Assembly: GCF_002307355.1 (NCBI RefSeq)
Contig: NZ_CP017481.1
Span: 4,588,001-4,652,000, forward strand
Source of the DNA: Pectobacterium polaris
Lineage (GTDB): Bacteria; Pseudomonadota; Gammaproteobacteria; Enterobacterales; Enterobacteriaceae
Length of the DNA stretch: 64,000 nt
Direction: 5' to 3'
Shown: positions 48,141 to 58,284 of the stretch, piece by piece
Position numbering within the stretch: position 1 is the first letter of the stretch
How the letters are laid out: every line of letters starts with the position of its first letter
Made by a program: the position numbers and the translations under genes
The notes under the pieces: generated by a model
Seen by the model: only the letters and a program-made list of their open reading frames with translations
The model's database searches: none
Told to the model about the DNA's origin: nothing

Positions 48141-49247
48141 ATGATAAACGCCTCACACCTCTGCAAAACGCTGACCTTAGCCATGTTGATTTCCTCACCC
48201 TGGGCGCTAGCGCAGGCTGCCGACTACAATGCGCTGGTTTCCAGCAACGCAGGGGACGCCAAAGCCTACAAAACCATCTCTGAAGCTATCGCCAGCGCCC
48301 CGGCGGACAGCTCGCCGTTTGTTATCTATGTGAAAAATGGCGTGTACCACGAACGCCTGACGATTACGCGCCCCAACATTCACTTACAGGGCGAAAGCCG
48401 TGACGGCACCGTGATCACCGCGACCACCGCCGCTGGGATGCTCAAACCCGATGGCAGCAAGTGGGGAACCTATGGCAGTAACACGGTGAAAGTCGATGCG
48501 CCCGATTTCAGCGCTCGTTCACTGACCATCAACAATGGTTTTGATTATCCGGCCAATCAGGCTAAAGCCAACGACGATCACACCAAATTAAAAGACTCAC
48601 AGGCCGTTGCGCTGCTGGTTGCTGAAAATAGCGATCGGGCGTGGTTCCATGATGTCAGCCTGACGGGCTATCAGGACACGCTCTATGTGAAAGGGGGACG
48701 CAGCTTCTTCTCACAATGCCGAATCAGCGGCACCGTTGATTTCATCTTTGGTAACGGTACTGCGCTGTTTGACGACTGCGATATTGTCGCGCGTAACCGT
48801 ACCGACGTGAAAGATCAGCCGATTGGCTATCTCACCGCGCCCAGCACCGACATTAAACAAAAATATGGTTTGGTCATTATCAATAGCCGGGTGACGAAAG
48901 AACAAGACGTCCCAGCGAACAGCTATGGCCTGGGTCGCCCGTGGCACCCAACGACCACCTTTGACGATGGGCGCTATGCCGATCCTAACGCGATCGGCCA
49001 GACCGTCTTCCTGAACACCACCATGGATGACCACATTTATGGCTGGGACAAAATGTCAGGCAAAGATAAACAAGGCGAGAAAATCTGGTTCCATCCGCAG
49101 GACTCACGCTTTTTCGAGTATAAATCCAGCGGTAAAGGAGCAGAGAAAAACGATCAGCGCCGTCAGTTAAGCGACGCGGAAGCAGCAGAATACACCGCAG
49201 ACAAAGTGTTAGCGGGTTGGGTTCCTACCGCGCCTAAAGGGAAGTAG
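48141..49247 (+). CDS. pemA: Pectin methylesterase (pectinesterase A)
   Basis: A secreted enzyme that demethylates pectin to pectate and methanol, preparing it for pectate lyases and polygalacturonase. It has 368 residues. The signal peptide ends near residue 26 (ALAQAADYN). It is a parallel beta-helix of family CE8, with catalytic aspartates in GYQDTLYV and DFIFGNG and the arginine in GLGRPWHP. Soft-rot bacteria export PemA through the type II (Out) system. It lies 95 bp after paeY. Confidence 0.95.
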   Translation: MINASHLCKTLTLAMLISSPWALAQAADYNALVSSNAGDAKAYKTISEAIASAPADSSPFVIYVKNGVYHERLTITRPNIHLQGESRDGTVITATTAAGMLKPDGSKWGTYGSNTVKVDAPDFSARSLTINNGFDYPANQAKANDDHTKLKDSQAVALLVAENSDRAWFHDVSLTGYQDTLYVKGGRSFFSQCRISGTVDFIFGNGTALFDDCDIVARNRTDVKDQPIGYLTAPSTDIKQKYGLVIINSRVTKEQDVPANSYGLGRPWHPTTTFDDGRYADPNAIGQTVFLNTTMDDHIYGWDKMSGKDKQGEKIWFHPQDSRFFEYKSSGKGAEKNDQRRQLSDAEAAEYTADKVLAGWVPTAPKGK

Positions 49248-49266
49248 AGTAGAAGTAAATGTGACG

Positions 49267-49295
49267 AAGCCAGCCTGATTGATAAAGGCTGGCTT
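49267..49295. terminator. Bidirectional terminator between pemA and glnB
   Basis: A 9-bp stem (AAGCCAGCC / GGCTGGCTT) lies between the convergent pemA and glnB genes. It can serve both directions, although T-tracts are short on each side. Confidence 0.7.
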
Positions 49296-49325
49296 CTAAG
49301 CGGTATTAGCGGGGAAGCGAAAAGA

Positions 49326-49679
<354 letters not shown>

Positions 49680-49771
49680 TTATCTATGTTGCGGCCAAAG
49701 CCGAGCATCAGCAAGTGAACAGCATGTCAGAACTCAGGCGGACAATCTACACCCGCACGGCACTCTCAGCG

Positions 49772-51109
49772 CTAGTCTTTAAAATCGTTGGCATCCAGCT
49801 CGTGGCGGCCCAACAGTTTATAAAATTCCGTTCGGTTACGCCCGGCCATTCGCGCAGCCTGCGTCACGTTACCTTTTGCGATCTGTAATAATTTTCGCAG
49901 GTAATTAAGCTCAAACTGATGTCGTGCTTCAACAAACGTTGGCAGGGCGGTATTTTCACCTTCCAGCGCTTGTTCAACCAGCGCATCGCTGATCACCGGT
50001 GCGCTGGTCAGTGCCACACACTGTTCGATGACATTCACCAGTTGACGCACGTTACCCGGCCAGCTTGCCGTCATCAAGCGCTTCATCGCATCGGTTGAAA
50101 AGGTGCGCACAAAAGGCTTGTGACGATTAGCAGATTCACGCAGCAGATGGTTTGCCAGCATCGGGATATCTTCAGCACGTTCATGCAGCGCTGGCAGCTT
50201 CATATTCACCACGTTGAGTCGATAATAGAGATCTTCGCGGAATTCGTTCTTCTCCATCGCCTTCGGCAAATCACGGTGCGTGGCGGAAATAATCCGCACG
50301 TCAATGTCCAAATCGCGGTTGCTACCCAGCGGGCGGACTTTTCGCTCCTGCAAAACACGAAGCAACTTAACCTGTAAGGACAGCGGCATATCGCCGATTT
50401 CATCTAAAAACAGCGTGCCGCCTTCCGCCGCCTGAAAAAGCCCTTCACGGCTGCTAACCGCACCGGTAAAGGCCCCTTTCGCATGGCCGAACAGCTCCGA
50501 TTCCAGCAATGGCTCCGGCAGCGCACCGCAGTTAATCGCAATGAAGGCTTTCTTCGCACGTGGGCTTGCCGCATGAATCGCCTGAGCCAGCACCTCTTTC
50601 CCGGTGCCGCTCTGACCGTTAATTAGCACGCTGACGTCCGACTGCGCGACCATTCTGGCCTGCTCTAGCAGACGCAGCATAATCGGACTGCGCGTCACGA
50701 TAGTTTCACGCCAGCTTTCATCACCCGCTGGGGCGGACAATGCCAGTGCTTCGTCTATCGCTTTGTAGAGCGCATCACGGTCAACGGGCTTCGTCAGGAA
50801 GCTGAATACGCCCTGCTGTGTAGCCGCGACCGCATCGGGAATGGAACCGTGAGCGGTTAAAATGATCACCGGCATCCCCGGCTGATAGCGCTGAATTTCG
50901 GCAAACAACGCCATGCCATCCATTTCATCCATACGAAGATCGCTGATCACCAGATCGAACGTCTCGCGCGTTAACAGCCGCAGCGCCTCTTGGCCGCTCT
51001 CCGCCGTCATCACGCTAAATCCTTCGCTGGTCAGCCGCATACCCAACAGTTTCAGCAGGCTGGGGTCATCATCCACGAGCAACAAACTCGCCGTTTTTCG
51101 GGCTGTCAT
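49772..51109 (-). CDS. glrR: Sigma-54-dependent response regulator GlrR (QseF)
   Basis: A response regulator of the NtrC class. It has a receiver domain (1-120, phosphorylated Asp57 in VISDLRMDE) and a central AAA+ ATPase (about 135-370) with Walker A GQSGTGKE and the sigma-54 contact GAFTGA. A Fis-type helix-turn-helix lies at the C-terminus (NVTQAARMAGRNRTEFYKLL). It activates sigma-54 promoters, best known at glmY, which lies just beyond glrK here with three matching operators. The stop codon of the preceding lipoprotein gene overlaps its start by 4 bp. Confidence 0.96.
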   Translation of the reverse strand: MTARKTASLLLVDDDPSLLKLLGMRLTSEGFSVMTAESGQEALRLLTRETFDLVISDLRMDEMDGMALFAEIQRYQPGMPVIILTAHGSIPDAVAATQQGVFSFLTKPVDRDALYKAIDEALALSAPAGDESWRETIVTRSPIMLRLLEQARMVAQSDVSVLINGQSGTGKEVLAQAIHAASPRAKKAFIAINCGALPEPLLESELFGHAKGAFTGAVSSREGLFQAAEGGTLFLDEIGDMPLSLQVKLLRVLQERKVRPLGSNRDLDIDVRIISATHRDLPKAMEKNEFREDLYYRLNVVNMKLPALHERAEDIPMLANHLLRESANRHKPFVRTFSTDAMKRLMTASWPGNVRQLVNVIEQCVALTSAPVISDALVEQALEGENTALPTFVEARHQFELNYLRKLLQIAKGNVTQAARMAGRNRTEFYKLLGRHELDANDFKD

Positions 51110-51957
51110 TGTCTTGTTGACTCCTTCTTCGTCGTCGCGTTGTCCGTATGTGATTCCATCGGCGGCGTATAGGTGTCATCCGCATCAACTGGCTCATTTC
51201 TGGATTTCGTTGCCAAATTGCGCGAACCGTCTTTATTTGCACTACCGCTATTCGCACCAGAACTACCACGACGATCGCCGTCGTTATCCGGCATTTCCCC
51301 CGATAGCTGCTTACGAGACGACAGTTGGCGCTCAATATCCGTCAGATTTTCCAGTTTCTGCGTGGTTGTTTCTAACTGATATTGCAGATGACTTTGCTGT
51401 ACACGCAAGGTGTCTAGCTGTTTGTCGCTGGATTCCTGCAAACGCTTATAGCGCAGACGCTCATCCGACAGCGCCAAGAACAACGTTTGTCTGTCACGCC
51501 AGGTTTGCATCAGCGGGCGCAGTGCCGCCGGGAAAGCCAGACGATATAAATTGATCTGTTCCAGCACCTGACGGCGTTCAGCCTGAGTAATGCCAGCATT
51601 ATCCAGCAGGATGCCCTGCTTAAACACGCTATCCCAGCTATCACCCGCAACCTGCCCGGCTTCCTCACGGGCCTGGAACTGTGTCAAACGCCCGGCACAG
51701 TCCATCGCCCGCAGCCAGTACAGCGCGTTGTTCATAGATTCACGATCGTCTATCTGCCACAGATGCTCACATTGCGCGATACGGAAATCGGCAACCTGCT
51801 CTTTCGGCGGTGTCGCCTCCGTCTCCAGCAACGCCGTGCCGCTGATTACATGGCTATTACACGCAGCCAAAACGAGCGGTGACGACATCGCCACCACTTT
51901 CAACAGACGGGAAAATCTTCTACTCGCCAGCCATCCCTTCATAAATCCTACATTCAT
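51106..51957 (-). CDS. qseG: Lipoprotein QseG (YfhG)
   Basis: An outer membrane lipoprotein encoded between the sensor kinase and the regulator; in E. coli QseG interacts with the kinase and affects its signalling. The signal peptide ends in SPLVLAAC with the lipidated cysteine near residue 33. The middle is helical and coiled-coil prone (about 150-210, LDTLRVQQSHLQYQLETTTQ). The C-terminus is a Ser/Asp/Asn-rich disordered tail. It has 283 residues, longer than the E. coli protein as I remember it. It overlaps glrR by 4 bp. Confidence 0.88.
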   Translation of the reverse strand: MNVGFMKGWLASRRFSRLLKVVAMSSPLVLAACNSHVISGTALLETEATPPKEQVADFRIAQCEHLWQIDDRESMNNALYWLRAMDCAGRLTQFQAREEAGQVAGDSWDSVFKQGILLDNAGITQAERRQVLEQINLYRLAFPAALRPLMQTWRDRQTLFLALSDERLRYKRLQESSDKQLDTLRVQQSHLQYQLETTTQKLENLTDIERQLSSRKQLSGEMPDNDGDRRGSSGANSGSANKDGSRNLATKSRNEPVDADDTYTPPMESHTDNATTKKESTRQ

Positions 51958-51975
51958 TATCTATTCATTCTCGGA

Positions 51976-53412
51976 CTATTCGTTATCGGACAATAAGGGC
52001 AGCTCGATGCGGAAACACACATCAGCATAGTCCACGGTAATTAGGCTAAGCTCACCACGCATACGACGAATGCAATCACGCGCGATGCTCAACCCCAACC
52101 CGCTTCCTTTGACTGCACCACGGCGCTGATGGCTGCCCTGATAAAAGGGCTCAAAAATCATGCTCCGCTCTGCATCGGGAATGGGCGTACCACTGTTGGC
52201 GACATCAATCTGAACGCGATTGCCAATCTGACGGCTATAAATCCAAATGTTACCGGATTCCTTACCGTAGTGCACCGCATTGGAATAGAGATTGTCGATC
52301 ACTCGCATCAATAACGTCGTCTCCGCCCAACAGTGCTCAACGGCTAGCGTCACATCGGTATGAATCATTTTGGCGCGGGCAGGCAAACTGTGAGAGGCCA
52401 CGACAATATCGACGATTTCTTCGATTTCCACTCGCTCCAGTTCGGTCGGCGTATCCGCCAGCTTGCGATTGTAGTCCAGCAGTTGATCGATCAGCTGTAG
52501 CAGGTGGCGACTGCTGCTATCAAGAATAGCGACGACTTCTTTTTGATCGGTAGTCAGCGGACCAACCACCTCATCGGCCAGCAATTCGGTGCCTTCACGC
52601 AGACTAGCCAGCGGTGTTTTCAGTTCATGGGAGATATGCCGTAAAAACTCATGTCGCTGTGATTCGAGCCAGGACAGACGCTCGCTCAGCCAGATAATGC
52701 GCTGCGCCAGTGTCCGAATCTCACGCGGCCCTTTAAAGGTGCTGGTGTTACCCAGCGAGCGCCCTTCTCCAAGGCGGTTAATCATTCGCTCGACGCCATT
52801 AACGGGGCCGATAATCATCCGAGTAAAGAGAACCACCAGCAGCACGCTGACCAGAAACAAGAGCAACGCCTGCCAGCCAAAGAACTGGCCTCGTTCGGAA
52901 ATAGCCTGCTGAAGTTGTTGCCCGCGGGAGAAAACGACGTCACGCGTCACCTGCACCATCTGTCCGTTAGCGCGGGAGAATCCTTCCAGCAGGCTGGATG
53001 CCGTTTGCTCTGGGCCGCTGTTATGGCAGCGTATTTCGCCGAGCTGAGTCAGGAGTTGACGTAGCGTCTGGTAATAACGGGGATCGGGCAGGACCTGCGC
53101 GTGAGAATCCAGCATTTGCAAATACTGTTTACGCTGGTTCTGATAGAGCGTCGCCAGCGTCTGATCGTCCAATACGCAGTATTGCCGGTAGCTACGCTCC
53201 ATCGCCAGCGCGACGCTGGTCATTGCCTCGCTGCGGCGGGCATCCGTCAGCGTTGTCCGGTTAATATCCGCAGCCTGTTCGCTCAGCATGTTCAGGCTTT
53301 GATAAGCCTGATAGGCCAGCACCAACAGCGGCAGCAACACCAGCAAGAACGCCATAATTACTAATTGCCGCAGGGAACGCGGAAATAAACGCCATCGTTT
53401 CAAAGAAATCAT
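51976..53412 (-). CDS. glrK: Sensor histidine kinase GlrK (QseE)
   Basis: A membrane histidine kinase that phosphorylates GlrR. It has two membrane segments (about 14-36 and 170-192) with a periplasmic sensor between them, then HAMP. The dimerisation domain carries the phospho-histidine in FLRHISHELKTPLASL, and the ATPase domain the N, G1 and G2 boxes (NLYSNAVHYG, GSGLGLSIARD). 478 residues. It heads the glrK-qseG-glrR operon and is preceded by glmY. Confidence 0.95.
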   Translation of the reverse strand: MISLKRWRLFPRSLRQLVIMAFLLVLLPLLVLAYQAYQSLNMLSEQAADINRTTLTDARRSEAMTSVALAMERSYRQYCVLDDQTLATLYQNQRKQYLQMLDSHAQVLPDPRYYQTLRQLLTQLGEIRCHNSGPEQTASSLLEGFSRANGQMVQVTRDVVFSRGQQLQQAISERGQFFGWQALLLFLVSVLLVVLFTRMIIGPVNGVERMINRLGEGRSLGNTSTFKGPREIRTLAQRIIWLSERLSWLESQRHEFLRHISHELKTPLASLREGTELLADEVVGPLTTDQKEVVAILDSSSRHLLQLIDQLLDYNRKLADTPTELERVEIEEIVDIVVASHSLPARAKMIHTDVTLAVEHCWAETTLLMRVIDNLYSNAVHYGKESGNIWIYSRQIGNRVQIDVANSGTPIPDAERSMIFEPFYQGSHQRRGAVKGSGLGLSIARDCIRRMRGELSLITVDYADVCFRIELPLLSDNE

Positions 53413-53583
53413 CTCGTTACCTATCGAATCCGCTCTGATGCTAACTGAGTCTTATAAAAGTTCAACGTTTTCCCTTACGACATGCGCAACGCTTCGCAAT
53501 GTGGCATGAATACCAATGTAAGGACGGCAAAAATCACGCCGTAAAAACAATCAGGGGGATTCTCTGGGGAGACGTGGCGGGGT

Positions 53584-53806
53584 TAAAACGTCACGCGGCC
53601 AGAAGAATCACTCCTTCTGGCCGCGTAACTGAATAGGCGGTGCCTCACTCAACGTGTCGCCCGATGCTTGATAACGTTCGTTTTCACGCCCGATTATCGG
53701 TCTGGTGGACGATAGGCACCCTTTCTTTTGGCATCATTCCAGATGTTATGAGCGAAAATGTTTGCCAGTTAGCAACGCAATCATAACCAGTTGAATGAGC
53801 AACTAC
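53584..53806 (-). ncRNA. glmY: Small regulatory RNA GlmY
   Basis: A small RNA that, in enterobacteria, sequesters the adaptor RapZ and so protects GlmZ, raising glucosamine-6-phosphate synthase when amino sugar is short. The 5' end GTAGTTGCTCATTC resembles the GlmY/GlmZ family start. Internal blocks CTGGAATGA, TATCGTCCAC and ACGTTGAGTGAGGCACC also match what I remember of GlmZ. A perfect 12-bp terminator stem lies at 53594-53625. Its place between glrK and purL is that of glmY in E. coli, while glmZ lies elsewhere. The 3' end is approximate (about 223 nt in total). Confidence 0.88.
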
Positions 53807-53807
53807 A

Positions 53808-53830
53808 CTTAATATGCACTTATGATGCCA
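53808..53830 (-). promoter_or_regulatory. Overlapping sigma-54 and sigma-70 promoter of glmY
   Basis: On the minus strand TGG-CATCATAAGT-GCA gives the GG-N10-GC spacing of sigma-54 promoters, with the GC about 12 bp before the expected start. A TATTAA element in the same stretch can act as a sigma-70 -10 box. Overlapping promoters of both types drive glmY in E. coli. Confidence 0.78.
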
Positions 53831-53946
53831 ACCTTAAAACAAACAAATTAAGATAATGATTATTATTGATTTTTATTTTAAATCCAACCAAGAAACAAAT
53901 GACCCGAAATACAAATAACGAAAATACGCGCAAAAGAGACGCTTTA

Positions 53947-53964
53947 TGTCGCTAAAAACAGACA
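53947..53964. promoter_or_regulatory. GlrR operator 1 upstream of glmY
   Basis: A perfect match to TGTC-N10-GACA, the GlrR binding motif, about 145 bp upstream of the glmY start. Confidence 0.82.
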
Positions 53965-54009
53965 GCTTTATGATGCCATCACACCACTCATATAAATCAA
54001 ATAGTTAAA

Positions 54010-54027
54010 TGTCACCAATTAGAGACA
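54010..54027. promoter_or_regulatory. GlrR operator 2 upstream of glmY
   Basis: A second perfect TGTC-N10-GACA, 63 bp from the first (six helical turns). Confidence 0.82.
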
Positions 54028-54041
54028 GCAAAAAGTCTGTC

Positions 54042-54059
54042 CGTCGCAAAAAAACGACA
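54042..54059. promoter_or_regulatory. GlrR operator 3 upstream of glmY
   Basis: CGTC-N10-GACA, one mismatch from the GlrR motif, 32 bp (three helical turns) from operator 2. Confidence 0.7.
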
Positions 54060-54080
54060 AACTGAGAAAATAGACGTAAA

Positions 54081-54100
54081 AAAGGGGCCGAAGCCCCTTT
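54081..54100 (-). terminator. Terminator of purL
   Basis: A perfect 8-bp stem (AAAGGGGC / GCCCCTTT) with a 4-nt loop. On the minus strand T residues follow (TTTTTTACG). It starts 17 bp beyond the purL stop. Confidence 0.92.
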
Positions 54101-54117
54101 ATCTCACTGACCTTAAC

Positions 54118-57100
54118 TTAGCCCAGCTGTCTACGCGCATTGCGGAACATACGCATCCACGGGCCATCCTCGCCCCATTCTTCCGGGTGCCAGGAGTTAC
54201 TGACGGTACGGAACACACGCTCAGGGTGCGGCATCATGACGGTTGCCCGACCACTGGTGCTGGTTACTGCCGTAATACCGTTTGGCGAGCCATTCGGGTT
54301 AGCCGGATAGTTCTCGGTTACCTGACCGTAGTGGTTGATATAACGCAGTGCCACCAGACCGTGTTCTTCAATCGCCGCCAAATGCGCATCGTCGCGGACT
54401 TCGACTTGTCCTTCACCGTGTGAAACGGCAATCGGCATGCGCGATCCGGCCATGTCATTCATGAACAGCGACGGGCTTTTCTCCACTTCGACCAAGCTGA
54501 AGCGCGCTTCAAAGCGATCGGATTTATTGCGGACAAAACGCGGCCAGAGATCGGCACCCGGAATCAGCTCACGCAGGTTAGACATCATCTGGCAGCCGTT
54601 ACAGACACCTAACGCCAGCGTCTGAGGACGCAGGAAGAATTCAGCGAATTCATCACGAACGCGAGAGTTGAACAGAATGGATTTAGCCCAGCCTTCACCC
54701 GCGCCCAGCACATCACCATAAGAGAAGCCGCCACATGCAACCAGCGCCTGGAAATCCTGCAAGTTACGACGATTCGCCAGCAGGTCACTCATATGGATGT
54801 CGATGGCATCAAAGCCCGCACGGTGGAACGCCGCCGCCATTTCTACGTGAGAGTTCACACCCTGCTCACGCAGCACTGCCACTTTAGGGCGGACATTCTT
54901 AGCGATATAAGGTGCAGCAATATCTTCCTTCGGATCGAAGGTCAGCGACACGTTCAGGCCAGGATCGTTATCATCCTGTCTGGCGATGTGTTCCTGATCG
55001 GCACACTGCGGGTTATCACGCAGGCGCTGCATCTGCCAGCTGGTTTCAGCCCACCAGCGACGCAGCGTTGAACGGCTTTCCTGATAGATCGCTTCTGCAC
55101 CCTGATTGATGGTGAAACGCGTGCCTTCTTCAGCATGACCAAGGTAATGCACGCAATCTGCCAGACCATGCAGTGCCAGAACCGCTTCCACTTCCGCACG
55201 ACGTGCCGCAGGGATCTGAATGACGGCGCCAAGCTCTTCGTTAAACAGCGTCGCCAGCGTATCCTCACCCTGAGACGCGATATCGACAGTCACGCCGCAA
55301 TGGCCAGCAAACGCCATCTCTGCCAGCGTAACCAGCAGGCCACCGTCTGAACGGTCGTGGTAGGCCAGAAGCGCTTTATCTGCGACCAGCTGCTGCATGG
55401 CGTTAAAGAAGCCTGCCAACTGCTCAGGGCTATGAACATCTGCCGTTTTACGACCCAACTGACGATAAACTTGTGCCAGCGCTGTAGCGCCCAGTGCTTT
55501 ATTACCAGCGCCCAAATCGATGAGCAGCAGTGCATTATCCTGTCCGATACGCAGTTGTGGCGTTACCGTGTTACGTACGTCTTCCACGCGGGCAAACGCA
55601 GAGATCACCAGCGACATCGGCGAGGTTACCGCGCGATCTTCGCCCTCTTCCTGCCAGCGGGTTTTCATCGACATGGAGTCTTTACCCACCGGAATCGTCA
55701 GACCCAGCGCTGGGCACAGCTCTTCACCCACGGCTTTCACCGCATCGTACAGTCCGGCATCTTCGCCCGGGTGGCCTGCTGCTGCCATCCAGTTCGCAGA
55801 CAGCTTCACGCGAGTCAGCGGGCCGATATGCGTGGCCGCAATGTTCGTCAGCGCCTCACCCACCGCCAAACGCGCGGAGGCGGCGAAGTTACGCAGCGCG
55901 ACTGGCGCACGTTCACCGATAGACATTGCCTCGCCATAATAGCTATCAAGGCTGGCGGTGGTCACCGCACAGTCAGCCACCGGCACCTGCCACGGACCGA
56001 CCATCTGATCGCGGGCTACCATACCGGTAACAGAGCGGTCACCGATGGTGATCAGGAAGGTTTTTTCGGCGACAACAGGCAAGTGCAGCACGCGCTCGAC
56101 CGCTTCTGCCAGATAGATTTCATCACGCTGTAACGGCGTGCCTTCTACCTGTTTGCGCTCAACGTCACGCAGCATCTTCGGCGTTTTGCCTAACAGCACA
56201 TCCAGCGGGAGATCGATAGGCTGGTTGTTGAAGTGACGATCGTTCATCGTCAGATGCAGTTCTTCCGTCGCTTCACCAATCACCGCATAAGGCGCACGTT
56301 CACGACGGCAGATTTCATCAAACAGTGCCAGTTGCTCTGGCGCAACGGCCAGAACGTAGCGCTCCTGCGATTCGTTACACCAGACTTCCAGCGGGCTCAT
56401 GCCCGGCTCGTCATTCAGAATATCACGCAGTTCAAAGCGACCGCCGCGACCGCCATCACTCACCAGTTCTGGCATCGCGTTGGACAGACCGCCCGCGCCA
56501 ACATCGTGAATAAACAGGATCGGGTTGGCTTCACCCAATTGCCAGCAGCGGTCGATCACTTCCTGACAGCGGCGTTCCATTTCTGGGTTATCGCGCTGTA
56601 CAGAAGCAAAATCCAGATCCGCATCAGACTGACCCGATGCCATAGAAGAGGCTGCACCGCCGCCCAGACCGATATTCATGGACGGTCCGCCCAATACAAT
56701 CAGTTTGGCACCGACGATAATTTCGCCTTTTTGGACGTGATCGGCGCGGATGTTACCAATGCCGCCCGCCAGCATGATCGGTTTATGGTAGCCGCGCAGC
56801 TCTGTGCCATTGTGGCTATCGACGCGCTCTTCATAAGTACGGAAATAACCCGTCAGTGCAGGACGGCCGAATTCGTTGTTGAATGCCGCGCCGCCCAATG
56901 GGCCTTCGGTCATGATATCCAGCGCGCTGACAATACGCTCTGGCTTGCCGAACTCTTCTTCTTCCCACGGCTGAACAAAGCCAGGAATGCGCAGGTTCGA
57001 TACAGAGAAGCCCACCAGACCCGCTTTCGGCTTGGAGCCACGGCCTGTCGCGCCTTCGTCACGAATTTCACCGCCGGATCCTGTTGCAGCGCCCGGCCAC

Positions 57101-58005
57101 GGTGAAATGGCGGTTGGGTGGTTATGCGTTTCAACCTTCATCAGGATGTGTGCATCTTCCTGATGGTAAGTGTATTGCCCGTTGGGATCGGTGTAGAAAC
57201 GGCCGACGGCGGAGCCTTCCATGACGGCGGCGTTATCTTTATAGGCAGAGAGAACGTGATCGGGGGTGTGTTCAAAGGTGTTTTTGATCATTTTGAACAG
57301 TGACTTCGGCTGAGTGACGCCATCGATCACCCAATCAGCGTTAAAAATCTTGTGGCGGCAGTGCTCAGAGTTAGCCTGTGCGAACATGTACAGTTCGATA
57401 TCGGTTGGGTTACGGCCCAGTTTGGTGAAGGCTTCCAGCAGATAATCAATTTCATCTTCTGCCAATGCCAGTCCCAGACGGACGTTCGCCTCTTCCAGTG
57501 CCTGACGCCCTTGCAGCAGAATTTCGATACGTTTGAAAGGTGCAGGTTGATGATGAGAGAACAGCGCTTCGGCCTGTTTCAGGTCGCTAAATACGCTTTC
57601 CATCATCCGGTCATGCAGCAGTGCCCCCAGTTGCTGCCACTGTTCATCGCTCAGCGTAGGCGCATGAATATAGAAAGCCAGGCCGCGCTCCAGGCGCAGT
57701 ACTTTGCTTAGTCCACAATTATGGGCGATATCCGTTGCTTTGGAAGACCACGGCGAAATCGTGCCGGGACGCGGCGTGACCAGTAACAGATGGCCTTGCG
57801 GTTCGTGCTCCGCGAGAGAAGGACCATACTTCAGCAAACGTGTCAGTTTGGCCTGTTCATCGTTGTTCAACGGGGCGCTGACATCGGCGAAATGTACGTA
57901 TTCAGCATAGATATCACTGACCGGCAAAACGTGCTCTTTGCAGCGGACCAGCAATTTATTAATACGAAAAGCCGATAAAGCAGGTGAACCACGCAGTATT
58001 TCCAT
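54118..58005 (-). CDS. purL: Phosphoribosylformylglycinamidine synthase
   Basis: The large single-chain FGAM synthase of purine synthesis, which converts FGAR with glutamine and ATP to FGAM. It has 1295 residues as in E. coli. The N-terminal PurS-like and linker parts (1-220) are followed by two ATP-binding synthetase halves; substrate motifs include [25 protein letters not shown] and [11 protein letters not shown]. The C-terminal class I glutaminase domain has its nucleophile in [11 protein letters not shown] near residue 1135. A perfect PurR operator lies upstream. Confidence 0.98.
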   Translation of the reverse strand: MEILRGSPALSAFRINKLLVRCKEHVLPVSDIYAEYVHFADVSAPLNNDEQAKLTRLLKYGPSLAEHEPQGHLLLVTPRPGTISPWSSKATDIAHNCGLSKVLRLERGLAFYIHAPTLSDEQWQQLGALLHDRMMESVFSDLKQAEALFSHHQPAPFKRIEILLQGRQALEEANVRLGLALAEDEIDYLLEAFTKLGRNPTDIELYMFAQANSEHCRHKIFNADWVIDGVTQPKSLFKMIKNTFEHTPDHVLSAYKDNAAVMEGSAVGRFYTDPNGQYTYHQEDAHILMKVETHNHPTAISPWPGAATGSGGEIRDEGATGRGSKPKAGLVGFSVSNLRIPGFVQPWEEEEFGKPERIVSALDIMTEGPLGGAAFNNEFGRPALTGYFRTYEERVDSHNGTELRGYHKPIMLAGGIGNIRADHVQKGEIIVGAKLIVLGGPSMNIGLGGGAASSMASGQSDADLDFASVQRDNPEMERRCQEVIDRCWQLGEANPILFIHDVGAGGLSNAMPELVSDGGRGGRFELRDILNDEPGMSPLEVWCNESQERYVLAVAPEQLALFDEICRRERAPYAVIGEATEELHLTMNDRHFNNQPIDLPLDVLLGKTPKMLRDVERKQVEGTPLQRDEIYLAEAVERVLHLPVVAEKTFLITIGDRSVTGMVARDQMVGPWQVPVADCAVTTASLDSYYGEAMSIGERAPVALRNFAASARLAVGEALTNIAATHIGPLTRVKLSANWMAAAGHPGEDAGLYDAVKAVGEELCPALGLTIPVGKDSMSMKTRWQEEGEDRAVTSPMSLVISAFARVEDVRNTVTPQLRIGQDNALLLIDLGAGNKALGATALAQVYRQLGRKTADVHSPEQLAGFFNAMQQLVADKALLAYHDRSDGGLLVTLAEMAFAGHCGVTVDIASQGEDTLATLFNEELGAVIQIPAARRAEVEAVLALHGLADCVHYLGHAEEGTRFTINQGAEAIYQESRSTLRRWWAETSWQMQRLRDNPQCADQEHIARQDDNDPGLNVSLTFDPKEDIAAPYIAKNVRPKVAVLREQGVNSHVEMAAAFHRAGFDAIDIHMSDLLANRRNLQDFQALVACGGFSYGDVLGAGEGWAKSILFNSRVRDEFAEFFLRPQTLALGVCNGCQMMSNLRELIPGADLWPRFVRNKSDRFEARFSLVEVEKSPSLFMNDMAGSRMPIAVSHGEGQVEVRDDAHLAAIEEHGLVALRYINHYGQVTENYPANPNGSPNGITAVTSTSGRATVMMPHPERVFRTVSNSWHPEEWGEDGPWMRMFRNARRQLG

Positions 58006-58102
58006 AATCTAAAGTTCTCTCGTCTTCGATGCACTGGCTGCGATACAGCCATGGGGCACAACAGGGGGGAAACGCGCATATTATAGAGAATCCTTCCCTC
58101 GG

Positions 58103-58118
58103 ACGAAACCGTTTGCGT
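58103..58118 (-). promoter_or_regulatory. PurR operator of purL
   Basis: ACGAAACCGTTTGCGT is, in reverse complement, ACGCAAACGGTTTCGT, an exact consensus PurR operator. It is about 100 bp upstream of the purL start codon. Confidence 0.92.
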
Positions 58119-58284
58119 GGCGATAATTTCACTTCGCTTCCGACGAGTGATTAATCGGTGACCAAATCAATAAAAGTTGCACACTGGCGGTTTGTTAAGC
58201 AAAATGCCCCCACTCTGGGAAATGACGTATAAAAAAACTGCCGTTACAGACAGCCTGGCCACACGGCCGCCGAGAGATAACTAT

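Larger units (their letters stand above)
53413..54117. other. Intergenic region between glrK and purL
   Basis: The largest gap in the window (705 bp) is accounted for by the purL terminator (54081-54100), three GlrR operators (53947-54059), a sigma-54/sigma-70 promoter (53808-53830), the small RNA gene glmY (about 53584-53806) and about 170 bp upstream of glrK with no clear element. An AT-rich stretch at 53830-53930 between operators and promoter would suit DNA bending by IHF. Confidence 0.8.

Noticed and set aside
53852..53870. Fur-like sequence upstream of glmY
   Set aside because: The first nine bases match the Fur consensus but the second arm does not; the stretch is simply AT-rich and more likely serves DNA bending.
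54793..57711. Several long plus-strand frames opposite purL
   Set aside because: All are antisense to conserved purL codons in a GC-rich gene; none has family features or a start context.
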